From Saturnia japonica (Eukaryota; Arthropoda; Insecta; Lepidoptera; Saturniidae): 64,000 nucleotides of DNA. Both the position numbers and the translations under genes were made by a program. Positions 1-10,613 of the stretch are shown one piece after another (the stretch's first letter is position 1; each line of letters opens with the position of its first letter). Location: NCBI GenBank assembly GCA_033032175.1, contig CM065323.1, positions 62,001 through 126,000 on the forward strand. Direction: 5' to 3'. Under the pieces are notes generated by a model. That model was not told the DNA's origin, made no database searches, and saw nothing but the letters and a program-made list of their open reading frames with translations.

Positions 1-1027
1 TCTCCCTCTTCGAGGTCGACTTTTTCTTCTTTTTCTTCGGCTTCTCAGGCCGGCCGTTCTTTCCAACCAGCACCCATTCCCCCTCCGCAGGTTTAGATGC
101 CGATGTTTCTTTTCTGCTCGTAGAAGGGGCTTGTGTTGCTGGCTTGGCTGCAACCTTAACTCCCTTTTTCCCTGCTGACTTTTGAGGAACAGGGACCTCA
201 GACGGCCGCACTTCCAGAGCAGCTACAGTTTTGGCCGCTATTTGTTCGGCTTTTCTGTCTGCAGCCAGAGGTGGTCGGAGCCGTTTCTCTGGCTGGAGCC
301 TATCTTGGAAAGAATCCAGGCGAGCAGTCATGATATTCATCATTCTCTGCACCGCCTGGTTTAACACCTCTACTGTAACCACTGCCGTAGAGTCATTTAG
401 AGGCCCCACTTGGCGAGGCTTTGGCAGTGGGGGAAAATCCTCCCGTGCCACAGCCAACCTTTTAGGAACTGGAAGAGAGGCAGACTCCGAAGATGTGGCA
501 GTTGCAGGTCTGGGCACCTCTCTCATCACAGGCTCCGGACAGCGGTCCTTTGCCATCTCAGCCCTTACGCCCGCGAGCTCTTTACGGAGCTCTGCCAATT
601 CTTCCGCCTGTTTGGAGTACCTCTCCTCTAAACTTGTGTAGGCAGCCTGGACCCTCACCAACTCTTCCGAGGTAGTCCGGCTGCTAAATTCTTGTATCGC
701 CACTGTGATAGACGCCGCTGCATCCTTCAGGGCCTTCTGAAATGTGCCCTTGAGGTTATGGGATTTTTGGGCAACTTTCAGAATAACCTCTATGTCACCC
801 AGAACCCTCTTATTCAATTGACAGGCTAGTTCCTCCACGGGGGCAGGGGCAGCATTTCCCTTCGCGGCACGCTCAAGCTGCGCCCGTGAGGCTAGCTCCG
901 CCACCTCCTCCTCGGCTGAGAGGCGAAGTTCCTCCTCCTTGAGTTTTAGGTATCGCTCCTTTGCTGCTGCCATACCCGCATACTCTCCAGTGGTGATGGG
1001 ACGCCCTCTGCCTCGCTTTGGAGACAT
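1..1027 (-). pseudogene. SL1: SART-like ORF1 (gag-like) fragment, runs off left edge
   Basis: The - strand frame is open from about 1027 to the window edge, read by eye. It encodes the N-terminal and middle part of an ORF1 nucleic-acid-binding protein. Near the start is an RGRGRP motif followed by TTGEY, as in the ORF1s at 16387-18561 and 32290-34446. Next come a Glu/Lys-rich helical stretch, the family motif NLKGTFQKALKDAA, a coiled coil, PPLAADRKA, and GEWVLVGKNGRP before a Lys tract at the edge. The zinc knuckles would lie outside the window. The native N-terminus of roughly 110 residues is absent: upstream, at about 1035-1050, the sequence switches abruptly to ORF2 of another element. The first ATG (1027-1025) is therefore internal to the original ORF1. 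I infer a dead fragment. Confidence 0.75.
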
Positions 1028-1836
1028 AACACCCTACGGGCCCTACGGAAACGGTCCGCGATCGCGTCGATATCTTCACTCGCCGGAGCCGGCGCTCGCC
1101 AGCTCTGCACAATGGCCGCCTCCTCCGCCACCTCTCGGTCGAGGCGGCCAAGAACCCAACTGGGGAACGCCGACCCCCCACGACTACGACGCACCAGCTC
1201 CCCCAGGGAGGTGGAGACCTCAAACCGAATGTAGCGGTGATCAGAAAAGGTCTCCACCTCCTCCAGAACCCTCCAGTTCTCCACACGGCGCACGACAGAC
1301 GGCGTGGCAAATGAGACATCCACCACGGACCCTCCGTTCTGCCGCACGCACGTGTGCACAGCTCCTCGGTTGAGGAGGGACAGCCCAACCTGGACTGCCC
1401 ACTCCTCCACCACTGCCCCTCGAGGGTCCGTGGCCACCGCTCCCCATGTCCGCGACTTGGCGTTAAGGTCACCAAGCAGGACAATGGGGAGCGGCGACAG
1501 CCGCCTGACCACCGGCCCCAAAGAGTCGAGGAACGTCTCGAACTCCCTCAGGGGCCGGTTGGGGGAGAAATAGACTCCCACAACACCAAATCCTCCCCAG
1601 GCGGCCGCCACGAACCCTGACCCCCTCTCCTTAATGGAGGGGGGGGAGCCCGTACTGTAAATCGCTACGGAGCCGTCAAGGTCACCCGCCCAATAAGGTT
1701 GGGCGGGGACACAGTACGGCTCCGCAGCCACCGCAACACTGATGCTCCACTCCGCCACTGATTGCACAAACAAGTCTTGTGCAGTGGCGGAGTGGTTCAG
1801 ATTCGACTGGAGGTAGCTGGTACGGCTGTAGTACAT
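946..1836 (-). pseudogene. SL2: SART-like ORF2, N-terminal endonuclease part only
   Basis: This encodes the start of a non-LTR retrotransposon ORF2, the apurinic-like endonuclease (exonuclease-endonuclease-phosphatase fold) that nicks the target DNA. Visible motifs in order: QSNLNHSATAQDLFVQS at the N-terminus, AEPY, a Ser/Ala-rich core strand, LLGDLNAKSRTWG, and SDHRYIRFEV. ATG (1836-1834) overlaps the ORF1 stop in the string TAATG, the stop-start arrangement reported for SART1. The domain is complete to about residue 260. The reverse transcriptase is missing because the element is fused to SL1 there. The product could not be mobile. Confidence 0.8.
1028..1055 (-). other. Chimeric junction SL2 ORF2 / SL1 ORF1
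   Basis: Reading the - strand, ORF2 of SL2 stays homologous to other SART-like ORF2s up to the residues DRFRRA. It then continues in the wrong frame through SL1 ORF1 sequence, giving a meaningless 30-residue tail that stops at 946. No telomere repeat or poly(A) lies at the join, unlike every other element boundary in the array. Confidence 0.6.
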
Positions 1837-3905
1837 TACTGAGCCATACCAACTACCTCCGACCTAGGTCTCACCAGGCGAGCCCCGGGGAACCTCCTCT
1901 TGGCGGTGGGGGGCTTGCAACTTGCCCCTCCCATATAGTGGGCCGCGGCAATGCCAGCGGCGGCACATACAGCACAGTGCAGCTTTGTAGATACACATTC
2001 CGCCGCCGCGTGGCCAGACCCCCCACATCTGTAGCATAGGGCGCTCCGATCAGCTTCTGACTCACACATCGGGCGAGTGTGGCCCAAGCCCATACACTTA
2101 AAACAGCGCATGGGCTTCTCTTCGAGTGGTCGAATACGGGCCACACTCCAGCCGACCATGAGACGCCCAGCTTCAGCCAGCTTCTTGGCTTCCGCCACGG
2201 GGAGAGACACAACTGTCACTCCCCCTCCCCAATCTTGCCGGATGGAGCCAACCTTTATCATGGCTGGCTCACATCCAGTCTTTCTGGCAATGGTCACCAA
2301 AACTTCTGTGTGGTCGACCGTTTCGTCCAAGCCAAGGATCCTGAGCTCCGCACGCTTTACCGGCCTGGAAACCACAGCGACCTCTGCAAGCGCCGATGTC
2401 AGCTGTGTCGCCAGGCCAGCCGCTTTACTATCACCGTCAGAGCCAGGTATCTCTAGGATCCTGGCTCCTGTTGCCGTCGTGCGGAGCTTAAGCTCCTCTA
2501 TTCCCAATTCCGACAATTGGACGGACTCTCGCGCCTTCATTACCACAGCCGCATATGACACTCCCTTTGCAACTGCTTCCGGCTTCAACGTTATCAGGAC
2601 AGCAGCCGAGCGTGGCACTTTAGGCATCCTCGGCTGAGCCTTCTTGCTCCCCTTCTTCGCGGGAGTTGCTGCTGGCACCACCACCGGCGCTGTTTTTCTC
2701 CTCGACTTCCTCACCACCGTTGTCCAGGCTTCCGTTCCGGTTTCAGATGGAGCCTGGGAAACAGAAGACCCCGGGAGAGCCACCCACTCCATGTTTCGAG
2801 GAGTCGATATGGGCACAGCTGCCCCCTCCGACCTGACCCGCGATACCGACCGGGGCCTTTTCCCGCCTGGCCCCACATTGGGACCAGTAGACCCAGTGGA
2901 CCTGGATTCTGCAGTCGGCCTGGGTCTTTTCTCCCCCCCAGGTCTTTTATCTCCTGCCAAAGGGGGTCGGATCACCTTCTTAGGCAAAAGTCGGCCATCC
3001 ACCTCCAAGCTATCAAAGCGCGCATCCAGCACTTTGCCCAGCGTGGAGTGGATTGACCGCTCAAGCCTTTCAATTATCCCCATCATAACCTTCTCGCACT
3101 CATGTGGAGAATCAAGCTGGTGAGTGGGAGGAGGAGGAAGAGGAGGAGGAGGGGGAGGAGGCATAATATGCCTCGCACCAGCTTCCCGACGCCATGCGAG
3201 GACCTCCTTTTTGAGGTCGTCGACCTGCTTTCTCAAGACCCTTGTCTCTCTTCCGAGACGGGCCGTCTCTTCACTCACAGTGCGCGCCATGAGCGTCTCC
3301 ATTACCTCCTTGAGCTCTTTGGCCGCACCCTTGAGGGCTTTGATGGCAGTCCCCTTCAAATTACCCGAGGTGCGGCAAACCTCCAGAATGGTGGCCACTC
3401 CACCCTCCGTGCGGGACTTTAGAGTCTCCGCATCCAATTCCTCAACACTGGTGCACCTTTCAGCACCATCACTCCCCCTGACTACGACAATTTCATCATC
3501 GGCAGAGCTCCCATCCTCCACTCTATCCTTCAGAAAGGAGCTTACTGGGACACTATTCTTAAGAATAGAACGTCCCACGCTCCTCGAGCGGCCTAGAGCA
3601 CGGGTAGCCCCTCTTCTTGCGGTGTTCTGCTTCGGAGGCTCAAGGTCTGGGTTTTCACCCTCCAAGATATCGAAGCGAGACCCGAAGGTACGCTTCCCCG
3701 CGACTACCTTCCCGCCGGAAGCACCGCTGGACGCCATGCGAGAGATTCGTGAATTCTCGCAAGTAACGTCGTCCACGTCTGAACACTTTTTTCCTGCCTC
3801 CTGCCCATTACCGGGCGGAATTTCGGCCAGTTTGCTGCATTCCTTCTTTTCCTTAGAGCTAAAACTTAAACTAAGAGATTTTGTTTTTTGTAAATTTGTG
3901 TTCAT
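1836..3905 (-). CDS. SL2: SART-like ORF1 (gag-like, zinc knuckles)
   Basis: This is an open reading frame of about 689 codons, taking the ATG at 3905-3903. The frame is open further upstream but only with a GTG. ORF1 proteins of this clade bind the element RNA and, in SART1 and TRAS, carry it to telomeres. Seen here: a low-complexity N-terminus; the motif NLKGTAIKALKGAAKEL; a coiled coil of the type ETARLGRETRVLRKQVDDL; a Pro-rich tract; PPLAGDKRP; an alpha-beta region beginning SAAVLITLKPEA; and three CCHC knuckles near the C-terminus, the first CFKCMGLGHTRPMC. It is nearer to the ORF1s of GO1 and GO2 than to SL3 and SL5, because it lacks RGRP. The frame looks intact although the downstream ORF2 is broken. 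Confidence 0.85.
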   Translation of the reverse strand: MNTNLQKTKSLSLSFSSKEKKECSKLAEIPPGNGQEAGKKCSDVDDVTCENSRISRMASSGASGGKVVAGKRTFGSRFDILEGENPDLEPPKQNTARRGATRALGRSRSVGRSILKNSVPVSSFLKDRVEDGSSADDEIVVVRGSDGAERCTSVEELDAETLKSRTEGGVATILEVCRTSGNLKGTAIKALKGAAKELKEVMETLMARTVSEETARLGRETRVLRKQVDDLKKEVLAWRREAGARHIMPPPPPPPLPPPPTHQLDSPHECEKVMMGIIERLERSIHSTLGKVLDARFDSLEVDGRLLPKKVIRPPLAGDKRPGGEKRPRPTAESRSTGSTGPNVGPGGKRPRSVSRVRSEGAAVPISTPRNMEWVALPGSSVSQAPSETGTEAWTTVVRKSRRKTAPVVVPAATPAKKGSKKAQPRMPKVPRSAAVLITLKPEAVAKGVSYAAVVMKARESVQLSELGIEELKLRTTATGARILEIPGSDGDSKAAGLATQLTSALAEVAVVSRPVKRAELRILGLDETVDHTEVLVTIARKTGCEPAMIKVGSIRQDWGGGVTVVSLPVAEAKKLAEAGRLMVGWSVARIRPLEEKPMRCFKCMGLGHTRPMCESEADRSALCYRCGGSGHAAAECVSTKLHCAVCAAAGIAAAHYMGGASCKPPTAKRRFPGARLVRPRSEVVGMAQ

Positions 3906-4283
3906 ATTTGATCCCACGAGTGTGGGGGAAAGAAACGGTCCACCCAGGCAGTGCCCCCTGTACCTGGGTAAGCCTAGCGTAACCCGTCAAGAGAGTCGGC
4001 CGTTTCTCTGACGGGGGTCGCACTAAAGACTGAACATCCCATCAGCCATGCATCCTTTCGCGGTGCGCCGCCGCTTAGGATTCGGGGTAATTTTTGTAGA
4101 GGTTTTCTTCCTCGCGGTCCGGGCGGTTAAGCCGAGACCCTCGGTCCCATACGAAGCCGCGAGACGTGACCACGACACTCCGATGGGATTACGAGATCGA
4201 CAGCGACAAGCCAGACAAAGTGCCCGACCAGCCTGCCCGACGGCAGTGTGAGTGCACGCCGAACCCGCCAACACGCCACGTTT
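3906..4283 (-). promoter_or_regulatory. SL2 5' UTR, truncated
   Basis: This matches the 5' UTR seen at 18562-18960, 28253-28680 and 34447-34867, including the block reading (on +) CACCCAGGCAGTGCCCCCTG and the CCCGTCA...TGACGGG inverted repeat. Homology stops at about 4280, before the segment that in other copies holds the ribozyme and the telomere junction. The 5' end is therefore lost and no CCTAA tract remains. Confidence 0.7.
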
Positions 4284-4892
4284 TTCAAGTACATTTTTAT
4301 CTTGACAGCGTGTTTTAATATTCACTAAAAAGGGCTTAACTTAGTGACTATAGTGGATAGAGAAGATACAAAAACGGTTTTGGAATTGTGGAAGCTCTGT
4401 CTACAACTTGTATATAAAATAATTAATATACATATACTTTTTAAATAAAAATTTGATAGGCTGCAAGCAGCGAGAAATAAATTTGTATATATAGTTTGAA
4501 TTAGTTTTAGGTTTTTAGTTATTATTGACATTTTTAACTAATTTGACATTTTATTTTAATATAATATTGACCTTTTTAATTAATTCAATTATACACAACC
4601 GTAGTTAGTAAGTCGCCCTATTGCGACAGTATATTAGCTCGTAGTTATTATTTAAGTTTAAGATTAATCTAGTGTAATTTATATCTGTGATATTAGTATA
4701 AGGCTGGTTAGAGTCAGCATAAGCTACTGACGACCTACTGACTATTATCTTTGATAATCAGCAGAGAGGGACCATTGCTATATCTGGCTCTACCAACAAA
4801 TTTAGTAACCATACCTATCTGGATTCTTTTGATCCAGATAGCTAGCTGTAGTACCTTTATATTTTATAAATCTGACAAATCCCTCCAGTAAT
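4284..4892 (+). other. Probable TL1 5' UTR; AT-rich
   Basis: The 600 bases upstream of TL1 ORF1 are AT-rich and hold no convincing ORF. Two small inverted repeats lie just ahead of the start codon: ATTATC-TTT-GATAAT near 4743, and TATCTGGAT...ATCCAGATA near 4816-4842. I assume this is the TRAS-like 5' UTR. The exact 5' end cannot be fixed because there is no telomere repeat at the left junction and no second full copy to compare. Confidence 0.45.
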
Positions 4893-6401
4893 ATGATAAG
4901 AACACCCACCAAAGAAGGAACCACCACCTCACCCTTGAAATCGCCCGACGTTCAGTCAGCTCAAACGAGAGTACTTTCGGCCGAAACCAGCGTTAGGAGG
5001 AGTATTGGGGAGTGGGAGGCCGGCAAACTTGAGTTGTCGGTACCCAAGCCCCAAAAGACCATCCGACGTAGCCCACAAATCGGAAAGGAGCTGACTGAGG
5101 GACAAAAACGTGTAGAGACGGCGACGACAAGGACCGTCGCAAAACCTGCTGGCTCACCAACTGGCGGTGACAGGTATAAGGACCGTCTAACGGAAGCGAG
5201 AGCTTGTGTTCAAAAAGCAAGCATTAACTTGGGGAACTCGCGCAATATTAAGACGGAAATAAAAAAGGAGGTACAGAGTGCAGTTGATCGCCTCTTCCAA
5301 TTAGTAAAAGAGGCTGAAGCCAGTGCCAAAGAAGGCAACAAAGGGAAAGGCACGGGAAAGGTATCTCCGCCTAAACAAACCAGGGAGCAGGGGACCACGA
5401 CGGACCGTGATCTGACCGACATAAAAACCCAGGAGGCCGAAAAACCCAAACAGAAGGATGGTCTTGTCGATGGCCTACTCGAGGGGCTCAAGGTTCATGA
5501 AACCCTCATTGAGGAGAACAACAAAAATATACTTGACCTCAAGGGGGCCATCGAGGCCCACAAAGCCGATCTCTGGGAAGGCAGGGCGATCTACGCGGGT
5601 GTGGTTGCCGGAGATAGTACAGGAGCAAAGGCCCAAGTGAGGCAGGCGCTACACTCGGTGGTCGTCACGGCCGAGGGAGATCGGCAGACGGGTGACGAAG
5701 TCCTGGAGAAAGTCATAACGGCCCTCAACGCCAAGGACGGGGGCGTTGAGATAGAAAGGGTGAGGAAGGCCAGAGACAGCAAAATTATTATAGGGTGTCG
5801 CACACATGCGGATAGAGAGGTGGTGAAAAAACGACTGGAACGCGGAAGCGGGAATTTAAGGGTGGAAAACATGCAGAACAAAAACCCGCTGGTGATGATC
5901 TCCGGGGTACTGAGGAGCCATACGGACGTCGAAGTCTGCGGGGCCCTCAGAAGCCAAAACCGGAGCGTCTACAGCGGGCTAGAAGACAGTGAGGCCACAA
6001 TGGAGGTGGCCTACAGGATTGCGGGACGCAACCCGCTTACCAATCGGGTGGTGTTGAGAGTGGCTCCGAAATTGTGGAGGAGACTCATAGACACCGCCCG
6101 GGTAAAGGTAGACCTCCAAACCCTGCCAGTCGAGGACAGGTCTCCGTTGGCGCAGTGCTCGAGGTGCCTGGGATACGGGCACGGGAGGAGACTGTGCACG
6201 GAGACAATAGACAAGTGCAGCCATTGTGCCGGCCCGCATATGAAGTCTGAGTGCCCGGAGTACGCGGCTGGCGCGCCGCCCCGTTGCTGTAACTGCGTGA
6301 AGGCCAGGAAGCAGGACGTTGGCCATAACGCGTTCAGCAGCGAGTGCGCAGTGCGCAGAAGGTGGGATGCGCTAGCGCGGGCGTCGGTCGCCTATTGCTA
6401 A
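4893..6401 (+). CDS. TL1 ORF1 (gag-like, CCHC)
   Basis: This is a 502-residue ORF1 protein of an R1/TRAS-type element and a presumed RNA-binding component of the retrotransposition particle. The N-terminal 250 residues are charged and low in complexity. A helical segment, then an alpha-beta domain (ETGDEVLEKVITAL-like to residue about 410), lead into a Cys-rich C-terminus at about 421-488. Its first knuckle is CSRCLGYGHGRRLC; two more follow, the last with long spacing (CCNCVKARKQDVGH...C). ATG 4893 is the first in frame and the frame is uninterrupted. ORF2 lies downstream in another frame, and the ORF2 frame is already open across the ORF1 stop. Confidence 0.85.
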   Translation: MIRTPTKEGTTTSPLKSPDVQSAQTRVLSAETSVRRSIGEWEAGKLELSVPKPQKTIRRSPQIGKELTEGQKRVETATTRTVAKPAGSPTGGDRYKDRLTEARACVQKASINLGNSRNIKTEIKKEVQSAVDRLFQLVKEAEASAKEGNKGKGTGKVSPPKQTREQGTTTDRDLTDIKTQEAEKPKQKDGLVDGLLEGLKVHETLIEENNKNILDLKGAIEAHKADLWEGRAIYAGVVAGDSTGAKAQVRQALHSVVVTAEGDRQTGDEVLEKVITALNAKDGGVEIERVRKARDSKIIIGCRTHADREVVKKRLERGSGNLRVENMQNKNPLVMISGVLRSHTDVEVCGALRSQNRSVYSGLEDSEATMEVAYRIAGRNPLTNRVVLRVAPKLWRRLIDTARVKVDLQTLPVEDRSPLAQCSRCLGYGHGRRLCTETIDKCSHCAGPHMKSECPEYAAGAPPRCCNCVKARKQDVGHNAFSSECAVRRRWDALARASVAYC

Positions 6402-6474
6402 GGGCACCCCTGGGGACCGAGGGACTGACATAGAGCAGGGCACTTACCTGGCGGCTCAGGCGAATCTCCAACGC

Positions 6475-9400
6475 ATGGAGCTAGCAACGCAGGAGCTAGT
6501 TATGGAAGCCGGCCGCAGGCGAGTCGCCTTTGCGCTGCTCCAGGAGCCATATGTCGGAGGGATCGGTAGGATGAGATCCTACCAGGGCGTCAGGATCTAC
6601 CAGCACACCGGCACGGGGGAAGACAGCACAAAAGCGGCAATTGCCGTTTTCGACCCAGCGTTGCATGTCACCCCCTGCCCAACGTACACAAGTAACAACA
6701 TTGTTGTTGTTAAGATCGGGAAGGGTGTTGGCGCCTTGGTGGTGGTCTCATTCTATTTTGAGCCCAATGAAAACCTCCATGACTACCTGGAGCAGCTGAG
6801 AGCTGTTGTCAGAGGGGTCGGAACCAGGAGGGTAGTGATGGGCGGCGACGCAAACTCGAAAAGCATTTGGTGGGGCAGTCCTACAGAGGACGCGCGAGGG
6901 GCGCTCGTGGCCGGCACATTCGAGGAACTGGGCATGCAGGTGCTAAACGATGGCGACACCCCTACGTTCGACACAGTTCGGGGGGGTAGAACGTTGACAA
7001 GCTTTGTGGACGTGACTGCTTGCGCGGCGGAGATACTTGACCTGGTGGACGGATGGACCGTAGATAAGGGCGTGACGAGTTCAGACCATAACACAATCTT
7101 TTTCAAAATTCAGCTTAGAATAGATAGGGCCTTCAATGTAAATCGGACAACAAGGATATACAACACTAGAAAAGCAAACTGGAACCATTTTCGTGTGAAA
7201 ATGGACAGTTTGCTGAGAGTCAAAAATTTTAACAGTGTTGAAATAGATAACATTGAGGACCCGAATTTGTTAGAAGAAAAAATCGAGGAATTTACTAATA
7301 TAATAAAAGACACTTGTGACGATTCTATTCCAAAATTAAGAAATAGAAGTAAACCAAATTTTCCTTGGTGGTCTGATGAACTCGCCACAATGAAGAAGGA
7401 GGTCGTCCGGTGGAAGAGGAGGCTCCGCTGCGTAGCGCCGGTCCGCAGACAGTACGTCGTCGTAGAGTACCTGCAAAAGAAAGAACAATATAGAACAGAG
7501 GCAAAGAAAGCCCAGATTGCTAGCTGGAAGGAGTTCTGCGGTAAGCAGGACAAGGAAGGCCTCTGGGAGGGAATCTACCGGATAGTGGGTAGAACGAAAA
7601 GGAGGAGCGAGGATGTGTTGCTCAGGCGGGGGAACACGGTGCTGGACCCGATGGAGTCCGCTGAGTTTCTGGCAGAGATATTCTACCCGGAGGACGACCC
7701 GCGGAGTGATGAACCTATCCACTCAAAAATCAGAGCGCAGGCCGAGGGCCTAAATGGTCAGGGCCATCATAACGATGAACCACCATTTACGCACGTGGAA
7801 CTTAGGGCCGCAGTGGATAGGTTCAATCCTAAGAAGGCGCCTGGGTCAGATGGACTCACGGCGGATATTTGTGCACGCGCCATAAACTGCGCTCCGGAGG
7901 CTTGCCTATCGCTGGTCAACAAGTGCCTAGAGTTGGGGTACTTTCCCGTGGCTTGGAAGCAGGCTACCGTTGTAGTCCTGAGGAAGCCCGGGAAGGAAGA
8001 CCACTCAAGTCCGAAGTCTTACAGGCCAATAGGACTGTTGCCAGTGGTGGGCAAAATACTCGAGCGAATGGTAATCGAGAGAGCTAAGTGGCACATCCTC
8101 CCCACGCTGTCCAACCGTCAGTATGGATTCATGCCCCAAAAAAGCACCGAGGACGCCCTCTATGATCTGATGACACACATCCGCGTCAAACTTGACGAAA
8201 AGAGGATCGTCGTACTTGTGTCCTTAGACATAGAGGGCGCGTTCGACAGTGCTTGGTGGCCGCAGATAAGGGTCCGGCTGATGGAGGTGGGCTGCTCTGT
8301 AGGTATCCAGAACATCTTGGGTAGTTACCTGAGTGACAGAGTAGTCCACCTGGGATATGCGGGGGAGAGGGTGTCAAGAAAAACCACAAAAGGCTGCGTG
8401 CAAGGCTCAATCGGGGGTCCTATATTGTGGGACCTTTTGTTGGATCCGCTGTTGTGGGGATTGGAAGAACGGGGAGTCCGCGTGCAGGCGTACGCGGACG
8501 ACGTAGTCCTCGTCTTCGACGGAGACAGTGCGTCACAAATAGAACGACAGGCCAACCCCGTTTTGGAATATGTGCAGGAGTGGGGTGTCTGCAACAAATT
8601 ACGGTTTGCTTCACATAAAACCAGCTCACTAGTTATAACTAGGAAGCTTAAATACGACACCCCACGCCTCACAATGGGTGGAATGGATGTCGTGGTGTCA
8701 CCTCGGATGAGGATCCTAGGGTTGACCATTGACAGCAGTCTAACGTTTAGCGAGCACGTGGGCGGCGTCTGCAACAGGGCATTGGCGTTGTACAGACAGC
8801 TGTCCCGTGCTGCTAAGGTCTCCTGGGGTCTTCATCCCGAGGTGATTAGAACCATCTATACGGCGGTTGTAGAGCCGACAATCATGTACGCGGCGAGTGC
8901 CTGGGCGCCAGTGTGCAGCAGGATTGGAGTGCAAAAGCGCTTAAACGTTGTTCAACGTGGCTTCGCGCAGAAGCTTTGTAAGGCCTACCGGACCGCTTCT
9001 CTTAACTCGGTGTTAGTGCTGGCGGGGCTGCTCCCCCTTGATCTGCGTATACGGGAGGCAGCTGCATTGTACGAGGTCAAGAGAGGGAGGCGCCTGCCGG
9101 CGCTTGGAGACAGAGAGGTGGAAAGGATGGCAGCTTTTACATGCACTCCACATCCGGCACGACATGTGGACCTCGAGCTCAAGGGCCTGGTGGACCAGGA
9201 TCAGGTCAACTGCAGTAGCGAGCACGATCTACGCATTTTCACCGACGGCAGCAAGATTGAGGACCAGGTGGGGGCATCATTGTCCGTTTGGTGCAATGAT
9301 GCGGAGACACACCGTAGGAAACTCAAGCTGTCGTCGTACTGCACAGTCTACCAGGCCGAGCTCCTGGCCATATGTGAGGCCACGGAAGAAATCCTGCGCA

Positions 9401-10088
9401 GCACTGGCCATAGCAATGGCATCTACAGCGATTCGCTGTCGGCTCTACAGACAATCGCGAACTGGCGCACTGTTCACCCCTAGCGGTGAGGGCGAGAGAA
9501 AACATTGTTGAGTGCCAGAGCAGCGGAAGACAGGTACACCTGTATTGGGTCAAGGCCCATGTTGGCATCGGAGGAAACGAGCGTGCGGACCAACTGGCAA
9601 AGGAGGCGGCCCTGACGATAAAAACCAAGCCACATTACGACAAGTGCCCATTGTCGTATGTGAGGAGGATCATCCGTATGGGCACCATTGAGACCTGGGG
9701 AGAAAAGTACTCAATGGGCGGGACCGCCTCCGTCACCAAGTTTTTCTTCCCGGATGTGGCCTCAGCGTTCAAGACGGTGAAAGTGATCGGGGTGGACCAT
9801 CACTTTACGCAGCTCTTCACAGGACACGGGGGCTTTGCGCAGTACCTGGCAAGGTTTAAATGCAAGGACAGCCCCTTGTGTGCCTGCCAGACCAATAGTG
9901 AAGAAACCGTCTACCACATCCTATTTGACTGTGATATTCATGCTAGGGACAGATTTGACTTGGAGACGGAACTGAACATTGGAATAACGCCTGACAATAT
10001 TGCCCATTTAATGAACAATACAAATCGTGAGATTTTCTTAAAATTCTGTGTTAAAATAGTCAAGGTAGTCATAACTAGAAATAAATAA
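6475..10088 (+). pseudogene. TL1 ORF2: endonuclease, reverse transcriptase, RNase H; one frameshift
   Basis: ORF2 protein nicks telomeric DNA and primes reverse transcription there. Endonuclease: QANLQRMELATQ just upstream of the ATG, LLQEPYVGG, GGDANSKSIWWG, TSSDHNTIFF (residues 1-225). RT: KAPGSDGLTADI, SYRPIGLLPVVGKILERM, LVSLDIEGAFDSAWW, CVQGSIGGPILWDLLLDPL, and AYADDVVLVF near residue 672. RNase H: FTDGSK near 921, YQAELLAI, YSDSLSAL, then after the lesion GNERADQLAKEAA. A C-terminal Cys/His motif ends VYHILFDC. At 9477-9482 the frame shifts. Aligned with TL2, exactly one C is missing from a C-run, so TAG at 9481 is read. It could be a true mutation or an error in a homopolymer. The frame is open upstream of 6475, so the exact start is uncertain. 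Confidence 0.85.
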
Positions 10089-10571
10089 TTAATATGTTGT
10101 TAATTCTTCCTGTGAATGTTTGTCTTTGTCTCTTGTTATCTGTTTTCAAACTAAATGCTCCAAATTTTAAAAAACTTTTTGCTTGTCGTTTGGTAGATTC
10201 CCGCCTTTAGTAATATAAGCTGTCTGTTATATTGTAGATTTACTTCGAATTAGAATCTAGTACACTGTATATTGGTGAACTTCCACCCTTAATATTATAA
10301 GTCCACCATTACATTTTAACCTAGAATTAGAATTTATTAAATTGTGCAATAGCAATTTTCATTTTGAATATTATAATTTGATTGATTTTACATTTTATCT
10401 TAGAATTAGGAATTATTAAATTGCATTAAAAAGTTTTTCACTTTTAATATTATAAATTGTTTAAATTTTAACATTTTAAATTGTTTTAGAATTAGAATTT
10501 TGAAACTGTACTTAATAAATTAAAAGATAATAAAGTTCTAGACTCATCCGCGTCTGGAGGGATGCTTTAAG

Positions 10572-10599
<28 letters not shown>
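10089..10599 (+). other. TL1 3' UTR and poly(A)
   Basis: About 480 AT-rich bases contain several loosely repeated runs (TTAGAATTAGAATTT and similar) and are followed by 28 A at 10572-10599. There is no coding potential. Confidence 0.75.
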
Positions 10600-10602
<3 letters not shown>

Positions 10603-10612
10603 AACCTAACCT
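10600..10612 (+). repeat. Telomeric repeat tract (CCTAA), about 2.5 units
   Basis: CCTAACCTAACCT lies between the TL1 poly(A) and the truncated 5' end of TL2. It is the target sequence of the telomere-specific elements. Confidence 0.9.
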
Positions 10613-10613
10613 G

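Larger units (their letters stand above)
4284..10599 (+). mobile_element. TL1: TRAS-like non-LTR retrotransposon, near full length
   Basis: The element runs 5' UTR, ORF1, ORF2 with endonuclease, RT and RNase H, AT-rich 3' UTR, and a poly(A) of about 28 at 10572-10599. This is followed at once by CCTAACCTAACCT. Poly(A) followed by CCTAA repeats is the insertion orientation I know for TRAS, opposite to SART. The left end is uncertain. A single-base lesion in ORF2 is the only coding defect I see. Confidence 0.8.

Noticed and set aside
873..1484. 203-codon - strand ORF overlapping SL2 ORF2
   Set aside because: Shadow frame of the GC-rich endonuclease region; Arg/Trp-rich with no motif. Many similar shadows on the + strand of the SART-like elements were dropped for the same reason.
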